Origin: Hymenoscyphus infarciens
Lineage: Eukaryota; Ascomycota; Leotiomycetes; Helotiales; Helotiaceae
Direction of reading: 5' to 3'
Assembly (NCBI GenBank): GCA_001414345.1
Contig: LLCB01000012.1
Coordinates: forward strand, 124,001-188,000
Length of the DNA stretch: 64,000 bases
Shown piece after piece: positions 30,325 to 41,945 of this stretch (position 1 is the stretch's first letter; every line of letters begins with the position of its first letter). The notes under the pieces were generated by a model. That model made no database searches. It was not told the origin of the DNA and saw only the letters and a list, made by a program, of their open reading frames with translations. The translations under genes were made by a program, and so were the position numbers.

Positions 30325-30420
30325 ATATGTCCTTCGTACTAAGGAAGCTACGTAAAGGTAGTGTCTTTATCAAGAGCACGGCCTTAAAGAAGGTATGAAA
30401 AGTATGCCTATAGTATAGAG
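30325..30420. other. Pocket with little RIP at the edge of the block
   Basis: Here TG and CA reappear (ATATGTCC, TAGTGTC, ATCAAGAGCACGG, GTATGAAAAG), in contrast to the preceding 30 kb. It marks the transition to the MITE and the gene island. I recognise no gene or RNA in it. Confidence 0.5.
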
Positions 30421-30426
30421 GCGGTA

Positions 30427-30850
30427 AGTGATAATACTCTTTTTTCTACTAGAGTATAGAATCGTAGAGAGAAGAGGAGAGGCACGTTGTCGATTATACT
30501 ACTAATCTACCTAGATAGAGTTATTATAAGGCCTGCGTATACTGTCTATATAGAGTCTATACAGAGTAACAGTCTATATAGGCTCTATATAGGTAATATA
30601 TATTAGGAATATATTCTTATATATTAAATATATTAAATAAAGAAGGGAATAAGAACAAGTACTTTATTTATATTATTATTAATAGTACGCGAGAAGTCTT
30701 CCTAAAGTACTTCTCTATTACAACGATATATATACGTCTATAATATATCCTTAGGGTTCTCGGGCTATAGGTGGATCAGTAGCGGGTAAAACAATCTAGC
30801 CCCCCCCCCCTACGATTCCACACCCTAGTAGAAAAAAGGGTGTTACCACT
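30427..30850. mobile_element. MITE-like element, copy 1
   Basis: The left end begins TAAGTGATAATACTC and the right end, read on the minus strand, begins TAAGTGGTAACACCC. About 25 of 28 bases match (TIRs roughly 30425-30452 and 30825-30852). TA lies at both ends, as for a Tc1/mariner-type target. There is no ORF; at 424 bp it would depend on a transposase encoded elsewhere. It contains a run of 11 C at 30800-30810. A related copy lies at 59526-59925 in the same orientation, and both copies share GGGCCCGCT just beyond the right end, so the true boundary may be a few bases further out. The superfamily is inferred from the TA ends. Confidence 0.7.
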
Positions 30851-30852
30851 TA

Positions 30853-31537
30853 GGGCCCGCTGCGTTATGCCAGAAAATCTCAAAGAGGAAGGTAACTGTG
30901 GTGAATTTTATCGTAAACACCCCGGCCACACTGGCATAATAGCTACCTTGTAACGGCGTTTAGAGCAGAAAGCTATAGCTTTTTGGCCAAAGACGTCTTT
31001 TTGTCAATCCCATTCTCCAACGTGTAATAAGTTCAGCGAGGCGTTTTGTTTCGTAAGCCCCTGAGCAGGTATAGTAAGTCAGTCAAAGATTTCACTACAA
31101 GAATAAGGATATAATCCAGAATTATATAGTTCAGCAACATCCTTTTCTTCGTACAAGTTACATCTATCAGCTCATGAACCCCAGCTATGCGCCAATTAGA
31201 AGAATTTCACCAGATGCAAAGAATCCGATTTATTCTTTCTGCTCGCTGTCTTTTTCTCTGATTCAATACCAGTGATGCCCTCGCTGCAAAATCGTACACC
31301 CATCAATGCAAAGCACCCAAAAAAAAGGTGTAGCCATCGCAAAAAAAAAAACGCCCGGCACATCGAACTCCCACGATGTATGCACCCAATGGTTAAGCAC
31401 CCTTTCCTCTATCATGACTCCCTTCTCCGAGCCACTTTCTTAATTATCCGCCCTCGCCTTGGAGAATGCCGAAGCAACCCCTAAACCCATCCTAAATGTT
31501 CAAACAACCAGATGGAACCAGACAGCCATCCAAGCCT
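30853..31537. other. Intergenic and 3' flank of the kinase gene
   Basis: Normal base composition. It holds a 9-bp inverted repeat (TTATGCCAG at 30865-30873, CTGGCATAA at 30931-30939) and an A-run near 31341. The downstream half should include the 3' UTR of the kinase gene. I see no gene. Confidence 0.6.
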
Positions 31538-34500
31538 TCACTTCGCAGCTTCCGTCTGCTTGCTGGTGGGCACGCTAGGTGGTGCCATTTGCACACGCTT
31601 CGCCTCACGTTCAGCTGCCTCCCCTTCAGGAGCACGTTTCTTCTCCTTCTCTGCCTTTAACGCAGCCTCTTTTTGAGATTGCCGCCGTGCTTCTTTATCC
31701 TTTCGTTCGTTCTCCTTGCGGAGTGCTTTTGATTCAAATTCGTGCCAGTCGCCTTCCAATTTCGAGAGTCTAAAGTCAAAATGTCAATATAATACAGAGA
31801 CGGCTATGGGATGAACACTCACTCAATAGCTTGTCTCGGTTTGGGCTCCTCCGCTGTGAAGTAAGGATGTTCGAGAACATCAGATGCGGAAGGCCTCTTT
31901 ACAGGATCATACTGGAACATAGCTTCCAGCAGTTCGTATGCTGCAGGTGTGACACGCTCCCGATACTTCTCAGCAAAGATGTTTGGTCTCTTAGCGGATG
32001 GCCTCAAAAGCTCATACCATGCCATGTCTACCACTCCAGGCCAATCAGTCCTATTAGGTGTTCCGAGAATGGCATATATCTTTTCCAATTGGCTAATCTC
32101 GCCACCATCGCCTGGAAATATAGCATGGCGAGTAAAGATTTCAACAAGCACACAAGCAGCACTCCAAATATCAACGGCAGGGCCATACTGTGTTTCGCCC
32201 AGGAGAAGCTCTGGGGATCGATACCATATCGTAATGACTCGGTTCGTGTAATCAAGTTGTCTGCGCTTCGCATAGAAACGCGCGAGTCCAAAATCGGCAA
32301 TCTTCAATACACCTTCGTTGCTAACAAGAATGTTTGCTGCCTTGATATCTCGATGAAGAACACCGCGACGATGCAGGTAGTCCAGGCCCTCGAACATTTG
32401 TTTTGCAAGATCTTTCTTGTGCGCTGGATCCAATTTGAAAGTAGGATGATTGAGAAGACCAGTAAGATCATGGGAAAGATACTCGAAGACCATGAAGCAA
32501 TCGTTCTTTTCCACCATAACTTCTCGGAGATTGACGATGTTGTGATGCTTCAAAGACTGAAGCAACTTGATCTCTCGAACCGCAGTGACTGGAAATCCAT
32601 CTCGTTCCCCTTCCATACGAATTTTCTTCAAAGCCACCATGTCTTTTGTATAAACATGTATACCTTTGAAGACTTTTCCATATGTTCCGGAGCCTACCAC
32701 GGATTCGTTACCGGGTTTTCGGTAATAGACAGAATCGGATTTCTTGAAATCGTCTGTTAATTGTGGTCTCGGTTTTTGTCGTTTCATTATCTTCTTTACC
32801 TTTCGCGTCGTAGGTGGTGGTGGTTCGCGGAATTCTGGGCGCCTGGTATTTGCGGGCTCAGTTGGCACAGATCGTGCTGGTATTGGCGCAGACCTTGCTG
32901 GTGCTGGCGCAGGACGTGCTGGTGGTACTCGGGTACGTTCGGGGCTCAATTGGACATCTCTTCGCGCGGGGGCTGCCGTTAATTTCTGAGAAATCTCTAG
33001 TTTTGGCGTGGCTATATTGACTTTCGTTGAAGCTTTGAAGGCAAAGCTGAATTTCGAGGTTTGTTGGCTCAGGGGCCCAGTGGGGGTTGATTTATTTGGA
33101 GTGGACTTTTCTTCACTATCCTTCTTCTCAGAGCCCTTTTCTTCCACTTGCAGCTCCTTGGAAGGTCTAAAGAGATCCTCATTGTCCTCTTCATCTTCGG
33201 GTTGGGTATTTTGCCGAGGAGCAGTCTGAGAAGCCGCAGCCTGAGGTGGCCCCACGTTAGGTGGATTTTGTTGCTGTGGCGAGGCATGTTGGGGTGTGCC
33301 TGCCCCAGAGTTGTTGTTGTTCCCTCGACCCGCTCCGCCTGCGTTCCAATGGAGATTTTGAAAATGGCCACCACGGCCACCTCGAAAGTCACCTCTTCCT
33401 CCACGCATTCCATTATTAAAGTGGTTTCCTCGATACCCGCGCTGATTGCCGCGAAAGTTTTGCTGGAATGGTTGATTCATAGGCCCAGACGGTGCCATCT
33501 GTTGGTATGGGGGAGACTGGGAATTATTGTTGTAGAAAGGACCCTGCGACCCACCAGGACTATTATTGTAATTATTGCCCCCTTGTTGTTGTTGCTGCTG
33601 GAAGTTTTGAGGATTGTGGGGGTATTGACTGAATCGACTGTTAGCTATGTCAACATACATTTGGGAGGAAGACGTACGGTTGGGGTGAGTATTGTTGTCC
33701 TCCCCATCCACCTCTACCTCCGGAGTATGGCGACTGTGCTTGAGGTGAGCCATGATATGAGTTTGGCGTCATGTGATGTTGGGGGGACTGAGAATATTGT
33801 CTAGGATCCATGGGAGGGCCCTGGTTGAACTGAGGTTTCAGGGGAAATGCAGCTTGCATCTGTTGATGTGGGTTATAGCCCTGCTGTCCGCCATAGTAGC
33901 CTCTGTTGTTCATCTTATCCGATTTTCGTTTTACCTCCACACTGTTTGCACCCGAGGCAGTAGTGGGTGATTGCTTCGAGGGTTTTACCTCGATGCTATT
34001 TGCACCCGAAGCGGTGGAAATCCGTGGCCGGCTTGTATTTCTCTTTTCGGATCTGTATTCGCCTCGAAGTGGCCCTTCCTCTTCCCTTCTTGGTCTTGGG
34101 TCCTTCTCCCTGGGAGATCTGCCTCTGACCTTGAAGTCTTTATGTGGAACTGGTGAACGTGGTCGAGAACGGCTGGAAGGTTCGTAGCGATCGATATCCG
34201 GAGATCGGCGTCCAGTTTGAGGTGATGTGGCTCTCTTGCGCTCTTTATCCTTTGGTTTCTCGAAAGGAGACCTCTCACGCACCTTTGGGGGATAGTCTAC
34301 AGGAGACCGGCCACGTCTCGAGTGTCGCGAAACAGACCGACGGCGAGTGAATTCTGGTCTTTCCGTCTTGTTGGGTCGTGGGCTTGGAGACCGTTTTCTT
34401 CGTTCGTATGTCCCGGATTCTCGATGGTATTTGTGCTTTCCTTCTGAACGACCGTCCAGAGGTCTCCGTTCGGTTGAGCGTTTCCGAGGGGGAAGTGGGG

Positions 34501-34963
34501 AGAGAGGCCGTCGTTTCTTCTCAGACCGCAACGACTCTCGTTCCAAATTCGGTGGACTACGGGATGCTTCCCTCCTGGATTTTTTGTGATGACTTCGAGC
34601 CGGCGAAGGGCTTCGAGTCTTGCGCCTCTTACTTGATGATGGCGACTGATAAGTTGTGGTGCGTTTTGGCTTGTCAGAGCCTCGCGTGTCAAGCAACTCT
34701 CTGCCTCTATTCCTTTCCCTCACCTCCTCCCCGATATCCCTCCTTGGTGATCGTGATGTTCTCCTCCTGCGCTCGTGGCTGCGTTCGCGCGGTCTGTCGT
34801 TATGGCGGGATATGGGCCTCGATTTGACAGGCGTATGGTCCCGCTCCTTGGAATCTTCGTGGCGACGTGATGGAGGTGATCGCGATCGTCGTTGATGTGC
34901 AACTCCTCGATCGACTCTGCCTCGTTCTCTGCGGTCGTCGCCGTGGCTCCAGCTGTCTTTCAT
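31538..34963 (-). CDS. CTK1: CTD kinase subunit, CTK1/CDK12-type cyclin-dependent kinase
   Basis: Three exons on the minus strand: 34963-33678, 33628-31823 and 31769-31538 (1107 aa). The introns, 49 and 53 nt, start GTACGT and GTGAGT; the first has a CTAAC branch, and phases match at both joins. Residues 1-428 are RS/Arg-rich, then Q/N/G-rich low complexity (Q-run near 438) and Pro-rich repeats. The kinase domain is about 730-1019, with glycine loop GSGTYG (741), lysine in VALKKIRM (763), FPVTAVRE as the cyclin-binding helix, HRDIKAAN (Asp 856), DFGLAR (Asp 874) and a T-loop Thr near 890 in DYTNRVITIWYRSPE. A charged helical tail follows in exon 3. The family, with its cyclin partner, phosphorylates Ser2 of the RNA polymerase II C-terminal repeat in the nucleus. 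ATG 34963 is preferred because the in-frame ATG at 35059 lies in a probable 5' UTR intron; the first exon is the least certain part. Confidence 0.9.
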
Positions 34964-35037
34964 TGCGACATACCGGGCTTGAGAACGTTGTGGGGGAGGT
35001 CGTGATTTGGCTGTGTCGCTGGCCGTGAGTTTTGAAG

Positions 35038-35218
35038 CTAAAATGTGCTTCTCGCCCATCTCGGTTAGGCTGGCCAGGATGCCCGTGACTCTCCGATTGG
35101 CATGAAATGAAGGAGAGAACGAAACGCGATATGAGAAGAAGATAGAGAAGAAGTAGGGATAGAGAAGAAGTAGGAACGAAGAGAGTAAGGCGGCGTCTGT
35201 TTCTCCAGCAGAACTCAC
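35038..35218 (-). other. Probable 5' UTR intron of the kinase gene
   Basis: On the minus strand a consensus donor GTGAGT at 35218 is followed by a pyrimidine-rich stretch, a CCTAACC branch site (35064-35070) and the acceptor TTTTAG ending at 35038, 181 nt in all. Splicing would remove the ATG at 35059 and make ATG 34963 the first start. Inferred from splice signals only. Confidence 0.5.
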
Positions 35219-37427
35219 TGTTTGTGGGAAGTTTGGTCGCGAGGTTGAAGTTGACGTTGGAGGGTTCAGGGTTTTTGGCGTGGTCTTTCCTCCGTTTCGC
35301 GGGTATGATTCCGTTGCGCGGCTTCCAAAAAGGCGACCAGGCGCGCGCTCCTGCGACCTCCTCCTCGCACCGAATATTACATATTGAAGTCACACGAGTA
35401 TGCAAGTTATCTACGGAAAGCTCAGGCTATTCAGCCCCAGCAAAACAAAGTACCAGATCCCTCCTCTTTCAAGCCCTCAGTTTTGGGCCCCATTCGCGCT
35501 AGCATGCCATTCACGCTGCTTGATATATAATTTCACCAAAGAAAAAACAAGGAGCACTTGAAAACCTCAACCACCACCAAATCTTGTGCCACGACCTGCA
35601 AGCAAGGTAACACAGGCTTTGATATGTTTGAAATCCAGCCGGGAGGTCGAAGGGCGAAAAGAGGGCGATGATGTTCTCCCGTCCTTGTCAAGGTGATGAT
35701 GGTGAGTCTCGATGATGGAGATATCTGCTGCCGCTGCCTTCTCCGATAGCATTCCCACTTCATGCGCAGCCCAGCACGATTGGAATTAGTGGTCAGCCCG
35801 GAGCTGCACATGAGTTGGAACTGGTGGTAACATGTCCTTGCTAGTCGTAAGGATGGGTGGTGCCTCGAAATGATCCACCTGCGAGCGAGTTCACAGCGCA
35901 ACGTGAACGAAGGATGCATAACAACGGTATCGACGGAGGTCTATACCAAACAACGTCGATGTACGAGGATATGTATGCTGTACTAGTTGAACACCTTGAA
36001 CACCAACTGTAAATCCATCAATTGAGAAGTGAACCGGGCTGTCCAGGGGAGGTCATAGATTGCTGCTACCCGCTACCCGTGTTCTGGTGTCATGAATGCG
36101 GTTGTGACGAAAATGCTCAGCCCACACCATTGCGTGGTTGATTTAGGAAATTCAAGCACTTCAAGAGTATGAGAATGGCACAAATCATACTTGGCCGTGG
36201 ATGGCTGGATGGCTCGACGACATAGGAGCGTGATATCTTGTCAGTTCCATTTGACCCAACCTGGGAGGTTGCCTGCCCTCAAACATCAGCCCCCCCCCCC
36301 CTATGGCGGATCTGTTCGTATGCGGAAAATGGAAAGACTTGGTATGTTGCATATTGGACAGAATGTACACCCAGGCGCCTTCAACCATTGTCATGAAGAA
36401 CAATTATTTGATGATCGGAAAGAGTGGACTGCGACGGAGCAAGAAGACCAAAGTCGTGCATGGTATCACGCCAAACTGGCCATGGGTTCTCCGCACCACA
36501 CGAGTGAATTTCGGAACGTGAAAACCAGGCTATCCTCCTCAAACTGGTCCTCGCTCTATGACTTCCATTACAAGAATATGGGGGGAGTATCTGCGGATTG
36601 CGAAGGGCCGTTCACGGGCTTTTGATAAAGCGCCGACTTGATGGGCGGTACTGCGGGCGGTGATGACGATCATGGTGGTCACCATTTCTATCAATTGCGG
36701 GCGGGCTGCTGCCAGAAACGGTTGGAAGACTTGTGGGTAGATGCTGATTCTGGTGAGGTGGTAGAAGATGAGTACTCAATATGCGCTGCCGATGATCGCT
36801 GAGGGTAGCTAGGAGACATCGTGAGCTTTTGCTTTCTCGTGCCCTAGTTGGGGAGGATGGAGGTTTGTGTTGATTGCCCAGCGTAGGCCAGGCCGGCCAT
36901 CGTGTGGTGTGCTGAGATGTTCGCTAGGTATTTCGGAAGTACTAGGCTTGATGTGCACAAGCGCCTCTTGGAGAGCACGTGATTTGGATAAGACTGAACA
37001 TCCCTGCTCTCCACTTCTGGCAAAGAAGGCTGAAAGAAGATCTCAAGGCTCTGCCATATGTACCTAACATCTTGTGCTTGCGCCAACAGACAATTCCATA
37101 CCAATAGACCATAATTCCAACTCCACTACCAACTGCCTCACTCGTGTCTCTACTCTCCAATAAAAACAGCTCCCTCCCAGAATGATACCCCGATAACCAT
37201 TCTTACATATCAACACTTACTTGCATTCCCGAAATCCAAAAGCCCCTGTGGCCTTTACACATCTATTAGTCTCGCGCGAAGGAGCTTCCCACCACCACCA
37301 CCACCACCTCACCGATAATTTTAGAGACTATTATAACTCTGCGATCTGGGGGAGGTTGGTGCCCTGCTTTTATAAGCTGTGATCCATTCTAGAATCAGGG
37401 CTGGGATAACTGATAACTGTTCGAATT
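35219..37427. other. Divergent intergenic region between the kinase and VPS54
   Basis: About 2.2 kb containing the promoters of both divergent genes. Several ORFs of 60-145 codons exist on both strands (for example around 35533-35919 and 36209-36625), but none resembles a protein I know and several lack an ATG start. A run of 12 C lies at 36290-36301 and a CCA triplet run near 37291-37308. I see no supported gene. Confidence 0.5.
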
Positions 37428-40400
37428 ATGGCAACTCCCCGGCAATCCATTGATAGTCTCTCCTCCCCCCTCCACTCGCCATTGCGAAATGAATACCCTT
37501 TCCCTAGGTACGGACACATGATATGCTTTCTACAAGTATCCCTTGCTGACGGGTTACGGGCCGGGCTCCAGTCATAGATATATGCCCAGAAGAGGATCAA
37601 CGGCAAGCTCGATACATTCAATAGGAGGAGCATTAGATACAACTTCAAATTGGCATGGATTGAACGAATCGAGTCAAAATGGTAAGATGAAGTGGACTGG
37701 ATGGTTTGGTTCTTCCAAAGCTGACATTTCCCAGCAATCTCCACGCTCCTCCAACCTCCCATTGTTCGAACCGGCCTAATTCCACACACTTCTGCTCCTG
37801 CATCCAGCACCCACAAGCCACCCACCTCGCGAGATATCCCACCTGTCACACTGACAAATATACCCAATATCGACCCATCCGAGTTCAGGTCATATTTATC
37901 GCAAGTTGGGGCCCTGTATGATGCGTTGCAGAGGGCCAAAGACAACGAGGAGGAAGGGGGAACTCAGCTTTTGAGGAAGGGAAATAAATTAGACGACTTT
38001 GCGGATTTACTGGATCCAAATCAGCGGTCTTCTGCTCGGCCGAATCTCTCAAAAAGGGCGTCTCTTGCTTCATTGGCATCATCCATCGAAAGCCCCATGC
38101 CACGGCGGAGGTCAAGTGGCGGGATAAGACGTCTAGCACATGCTCCTACGCCTTTATCCACAATTCCAAATGTATATTTTGAGGAAGACTTTCATCTAGA
38201 GAATCCTCGTACTTTTGATGTTGTTAGTGAACGCTCGGAGGTTGTAAAGCCTGCCCCTGGGACGCCAGACGAACGTAAAGGGCAAAATGGGAATGCTGTT
38301 GGACCGAGGAAGGCTCTTGCAACCAATGCGATTCTGCAGGAAAAATTGTCATGGTATATGGACACAATTGAAGTCCATCTCATCTCCTCCATTTCAACTG
38401 CATCTACCTCGTTTTTCGCTGCGTTAGGCTCACTCCGTGAACTGCACTCCGAGGCTGCCGATTCTGTGGACCGTATTAAGACTCTACGGAAGGAGCTGGC
38501 AGAGCTGGATCAAGAGATGGCCATCGGGGGTCTAGAAATTGTCAACAAGAAGCGCCGGATGGAGAACCTTAAACAACTAGGTGATGCAGTTCAACAACTA
38601 AAACGGATTGTGGATGGCGTAGCCAATTGTGAGATTTTAGTGGATAGTGGCGAGGTTGAAAAGGCCTTGGATGCCATTGACAGCTTGGAGATGCTCATTG
38701 CTGGAGAAACCGAAGTAGAAGGATCCGTAAAGGTCGATATACAACTCCGTGACCTCAGTGGAGCCACTGCATTACAAGGTGTTACGAATGACCTCGATAC
38801 TTTGAGATTGCGTATTGGCAAGACTTTCGAAACGAGATTCCTCAACGCTCTGATTGGGGATTTGCGCCGTCATGTTACCTCTGTCGCTAACCCCGACATA
38901 CTGAAGCGTTGGAGCAGTGCATCTCAGAGGTCCAGGGGTGCGCACAATCGGGAGCCTTCGGCGTATCCAACCTTCTTAACGTTAAGTGACGATTTCAGGG
39001 CTGAGCTCGCTTCAAATCTGAATGGTTTACATCGCGCCAAGTATACCTCACCAGCTACTTCTGCTTATCGAGAATCGGTATTGCGAGAAGTTCGTAATAT
39101 TATTCGACGTCCACTTCCAGCGTCGAATGACGATGACGCTGATTCCATGATGTCAACGTCAACAATTGGGGCAGGAAGACAAAAGTCGCAAGCTGAAAAG
39201 TCTTCAATACTGGCACGCAATCTGAGAGCCTTGGACCCTGATGACGCTGAAGACCTTCTCATGAAAACTTATATTGGCGTTGGGGAGACTCTGAGGAGAC
39301 TTGGTACTCAGGTCAAGATACTGTTAGATGTGACGAGCACGATAGGGGACTCGGACGGTCTAAGCGGGATGAGATCCCCACCAAGAAGCCCAAATATAGC
39401 AGCTCTCGACAGCCGGATGGCAGCGGCGCGGGCCAATGCAGGTCCAAATATCCAAGAAGAGATGCATATAGCCTTGGACATGTCGAATCTCTTGGGTCAA
39501 GCTGTTGACATCGCCCAAGACAAGATAGTAAAGGTTTTGAGAGTGAGATCTGAGCAGACTGTTCGTCTCCCTGTTGAGAGTTTCCTGAGATATTTCACTC
39601 TGAACCTACTCTTCGCTAATGAGTGCGAGGCGGTCTCAGGAAGGAGCGGCACAGCCTTGAAAAATGTCGTCAATGGTCACATAAAAGACTATGTGAATCA
39701 ACTATGCGATTCTGAGCGGCAGTCCTTAGCTACCGGTATGGATGCTGATCCATGGGCAGCCAAGGATTTCACAGAATCCGATAATGAAGAATTAGCTCGT
39801 ATACTATCCGCAAGCACAGAAGATGCAGAAGCTTGGAGTATCGGAAGTAAAATATGGCAACCACCCTCACAATCCTCAACGGGCTCATTATCAGTCCCAC
39901 AACTTTCTCGAATCAATGGTACCTCTGGCACCTCAACTCCGAACAATGCATCCTCAAAAGCAACCACACGATCTGCAGTCATCGAAGGCGAATCCTTCAT
40001 TCTCCCAGCTTCTGCATTCCTCTGTCTCCACGGCATATCATGCTTCCTCCTCCTAAACACCGGGATACCATCCATGACATCCGAAATCGCCACATCCATC
40101 CTCTCATACCTCACACTCTTCAACTCGCGCTGCACACAACTCATCCTAGGCGCCGGAGCAACACGATCCGCAGGCTTGAAAAATATCACAACCAAACATC
40201 TCGCATTAGCATCCCAAGCTTTATCATTCATCAGCACCCTCATCCCTCACATCCGAGAATTCGTCCGTCGACATGCCGGTTCCGGCGCCGCGGTCTCAAA
40301 TCTCATGGGCGAATTCGATAAAGTCCGTCGTGCGTACTTGGAACATCAACAATCCATCTACGATAAATTAGTTGATATCATGGCCGGTCGCGCAACTTCC

Positions 40401-40948
40401 CATGCTAGATCTATGAAAACGATTGATTGGGAGAAGGAGGATAGGGGTGGTGTGAATGCGTATATGGAGACCCTAACCAAGGAGACTAGTACGCTGCATC
40501 GCGTGCTGAATAAACACCTGGCGCCTATGACGGTGAGGATGATTATGGATCCTGTTTTTAAGAGTTATAAGGATCAGTGGGGGAGAGCTTTTGAGGATGT
40601 TGTTTTGGGCAGCGCGGGGGCCCAGACGAGGTATGTGGTGATCTGACAAAAGTATAAGTTCGTCTCGCTAACCACGATGATAGGATGCTTCGCGATGCAG
40701 AATACTTCAAGACTAAAATCGGGGGCTTGGATGGTGCGGGTGATACTGCTGATTTCCTCATCAAACTCGTGAAGAATAAGACTGTTCCTAAAGCAAAGGA
40801 ACCAGAAGCAACACCAGCGGCCCAACCAGAGAAAACCGAGACGATAAATGAGAAGAGTAATGGGGTTGAGAAACCTGAGACGAATGGGAAAGATACGAAG
40901 GAAAATGGGGCCAAAGAGGAGAAGATTGTGGAGGAAAAGGTATCATGA
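37428..40948 (+). CDS. VPS54: Vps54, GARP tethering complex subunit
   Basis: Four exons: 37428-37507, 37572-37681, 37735-40630 and 40684-40948 (1116 aa). Introns of 64, 53 and 53 nt have CTGAC or CTAAC branch sites and all phases fit. Residues 60-120 carry the segment I recognise from fungal Vps54 (STLLQPPIVRTG, then IPPVTLTNIP and YLSQVGALYDAL). Helical coiled-coil sequence spans about 268-385 (SFFAALGSLRELH, GLEIVNKKRR, GEVEKALDAID). The conserved C-terminal part covers about 640-1050 (FLRYFTLNLLFANECE, ASAFLCLHGISCFLLLN, LAPMTVRMIMDPVFKSY), and a charged K/E/P-rich tail ends the protein. Vps54 works with Vps51, Vps52 and Vps53 to tether endosome-derived vesicles at the trans-Golgi. The first two exons are short, and the downstream open frame alone would lack about 127 residues. 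It is divergent from the kinase gene. Confidence 0.93.
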
Positions 40949-41361
40949 AGTAAATGTCATTAATAAGAAGGATCCGGTTCTTGGGATGTTGTAAAATATA
41001 GGTATTTTTTATCAATGTGTATTTTTGATGGGATGTTTTTTTTTTTTCTTTGCTCGCTGCGTTTGAGATCTGGTGTTTTGAGCTCCGCGACGTCTTTTCT
41101 CTTTTTTGTTTCCATTTTTACAAGGAGTGGTTTATCAAGGGCATTGATAGCTAGCCTAGCCTCTTAATTGGTACCTCTCGTCTTTCCAACTTTTCAGAAT
41201 AAGCCGACTCGGTATTCCCCCCTCTCCCAAAAAAAATCGAAGTTGGGGGCACCAGCGGGTGTCATCGTTCGTGATAGGAGATGTAATTAGCAGGAACGCC
41301 AAAACCCACCTATAGGTAAACTTCGTACTATCACGAGGTTGATTTTCCTGGCTTACTCGTG

Positions 41362-41455
41362 ACTTTCTTCTTGGCACCCAAACTTGATGTGCTGGCTTAC
41401 TTGATAGGTGTTGGTTTACTAACTTCGGTAATTGTTTGGGGGCCAAAAAGAAAGT
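41362..41455. repeat. Inverted repeat with 22-bp arms
   Basis: The arms at 41362-41383 and 41434-41455 match at 20 of 22 bases as reverse complements (ACTTTCTTYTTGGC core), around a 50-bp loop. A perfect 12-bp palindrome, GTACCGCGGTAC, follows at 41474-41485. Confidence 0.7.
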
Positions 41456-41617
41456 TGTGTTACACAATAAATAGTACCGCGGTACAGTTTCTGGAGTCGT
41501 TTGAGAGGCTTGGGGGTTTAAAATTTATTTTTTATTTGTTTGTTTTCGACGTACTTGTACACAAGGTAGAATGAATGGGTTTGTTGGCTATTTTCTGGGG
41601 GTTTGAAGAGTTTATAA

Positions 41618-41945
41618 GGGTTTGTTGTATGTCGCACTTTTTCAAGTGTATCAACTGTTGGAGAATAAAGAGCGGAGATCGGATGAATTTATTATTTTTT
41701 TAAGATACTTGGTGAAGCGTATGAGAAGTCAAGATTGTAGATGGATGTGGTTTCGTTGCAGATCGCCTTTTTGAAATTGTCCTAGAATTTTTAAAATATC
41801 GAGTGGAGATCGGATGAATTTTTGCTTTACAAATACTGGTGAGATGTTTAAGAAGTGAATATTGTGATAAAAGGGGATTTGTTGCATGTCGCGCTTTTGA
41901 AATTGTCTTAGATTTCTAAGATATCAAGTAGAGATTAAATTCTTT
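41618..41945. repeat. Degenerate tandem repeat, about 127 bp, 2.6 units
   Basis: TTTGTTGYATGTCGC or its variant recurs near 41618, 41746 and 41873. AGATCGGATGAATT recurs at 41676 and 41808, with a diverged form near 41930. A third landmark, TTTTGAAATTGTC, is shared by units two and three. Confidence 0.75.

Larger units (their letters stand above)
1..30420. repeat. AT-rich, RIP-saturated gene-free block
   Basis: No gene can be read over about 30 kb. The sequence is dominated by TA, AT, CT and AG steps, while CA and TG are almost missing on both strands. That is the expected end state of RIP, which turns CpA into TpA in duplicated DNA. Some CpG remains. As a result ATG is nearly absent and stops are dense in all frames. 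The block must be made of old repeats, but I could not assign them to a transposon family because the codons are destroyed. What can be resolved are tandem and inverted minisatellites, listed separately. It could be dispersed heterochromatin or part of a pericentromere; the sequence alone does not decide. Confidence 0.9.

Noticed and set aside
1..30420. CRISPR-like array or viral insertion as explanation of the repeat clusters
   Set aside because: Spacing is irregular, there are no unique spacers with fixed-length repeats, the context is a fungal nuclear genome and no viral frames are seen.
30429..30722. First read as a solo LTR (TGATAATA...TATTACA ends)
   Set aside because: Homology to the copy at 59.5 kb continues past this point to a matching terminal inverted repeat, so a MITE-like element fits better.
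31272..31484. 70-codon ORF downstream of the kinase gene
   Set aside because: It begins at GTG followed by ATG, runs through A-homopolymers, resembles no known protein and lies in the likely 3' UTR.
31831..32760. 309-codon ORF on the plus strand opposite the kinase domain
   Set aside because: It is the antisense shadow of a conserved kinase and has no family resemblance of its own.
35038..35218. Extension of the kinase N-terminus to 35218
   Set aside because: The first codon there is GTG, not ATG, and the stretch looks like a pyrimidine-rich intron with donor and branch site.
36191..36625. 144-codon plus-strand ORF
   Set aside because: It starts with TTG, crosses a 12-C run and resembles nothing known; treated as intergenic.
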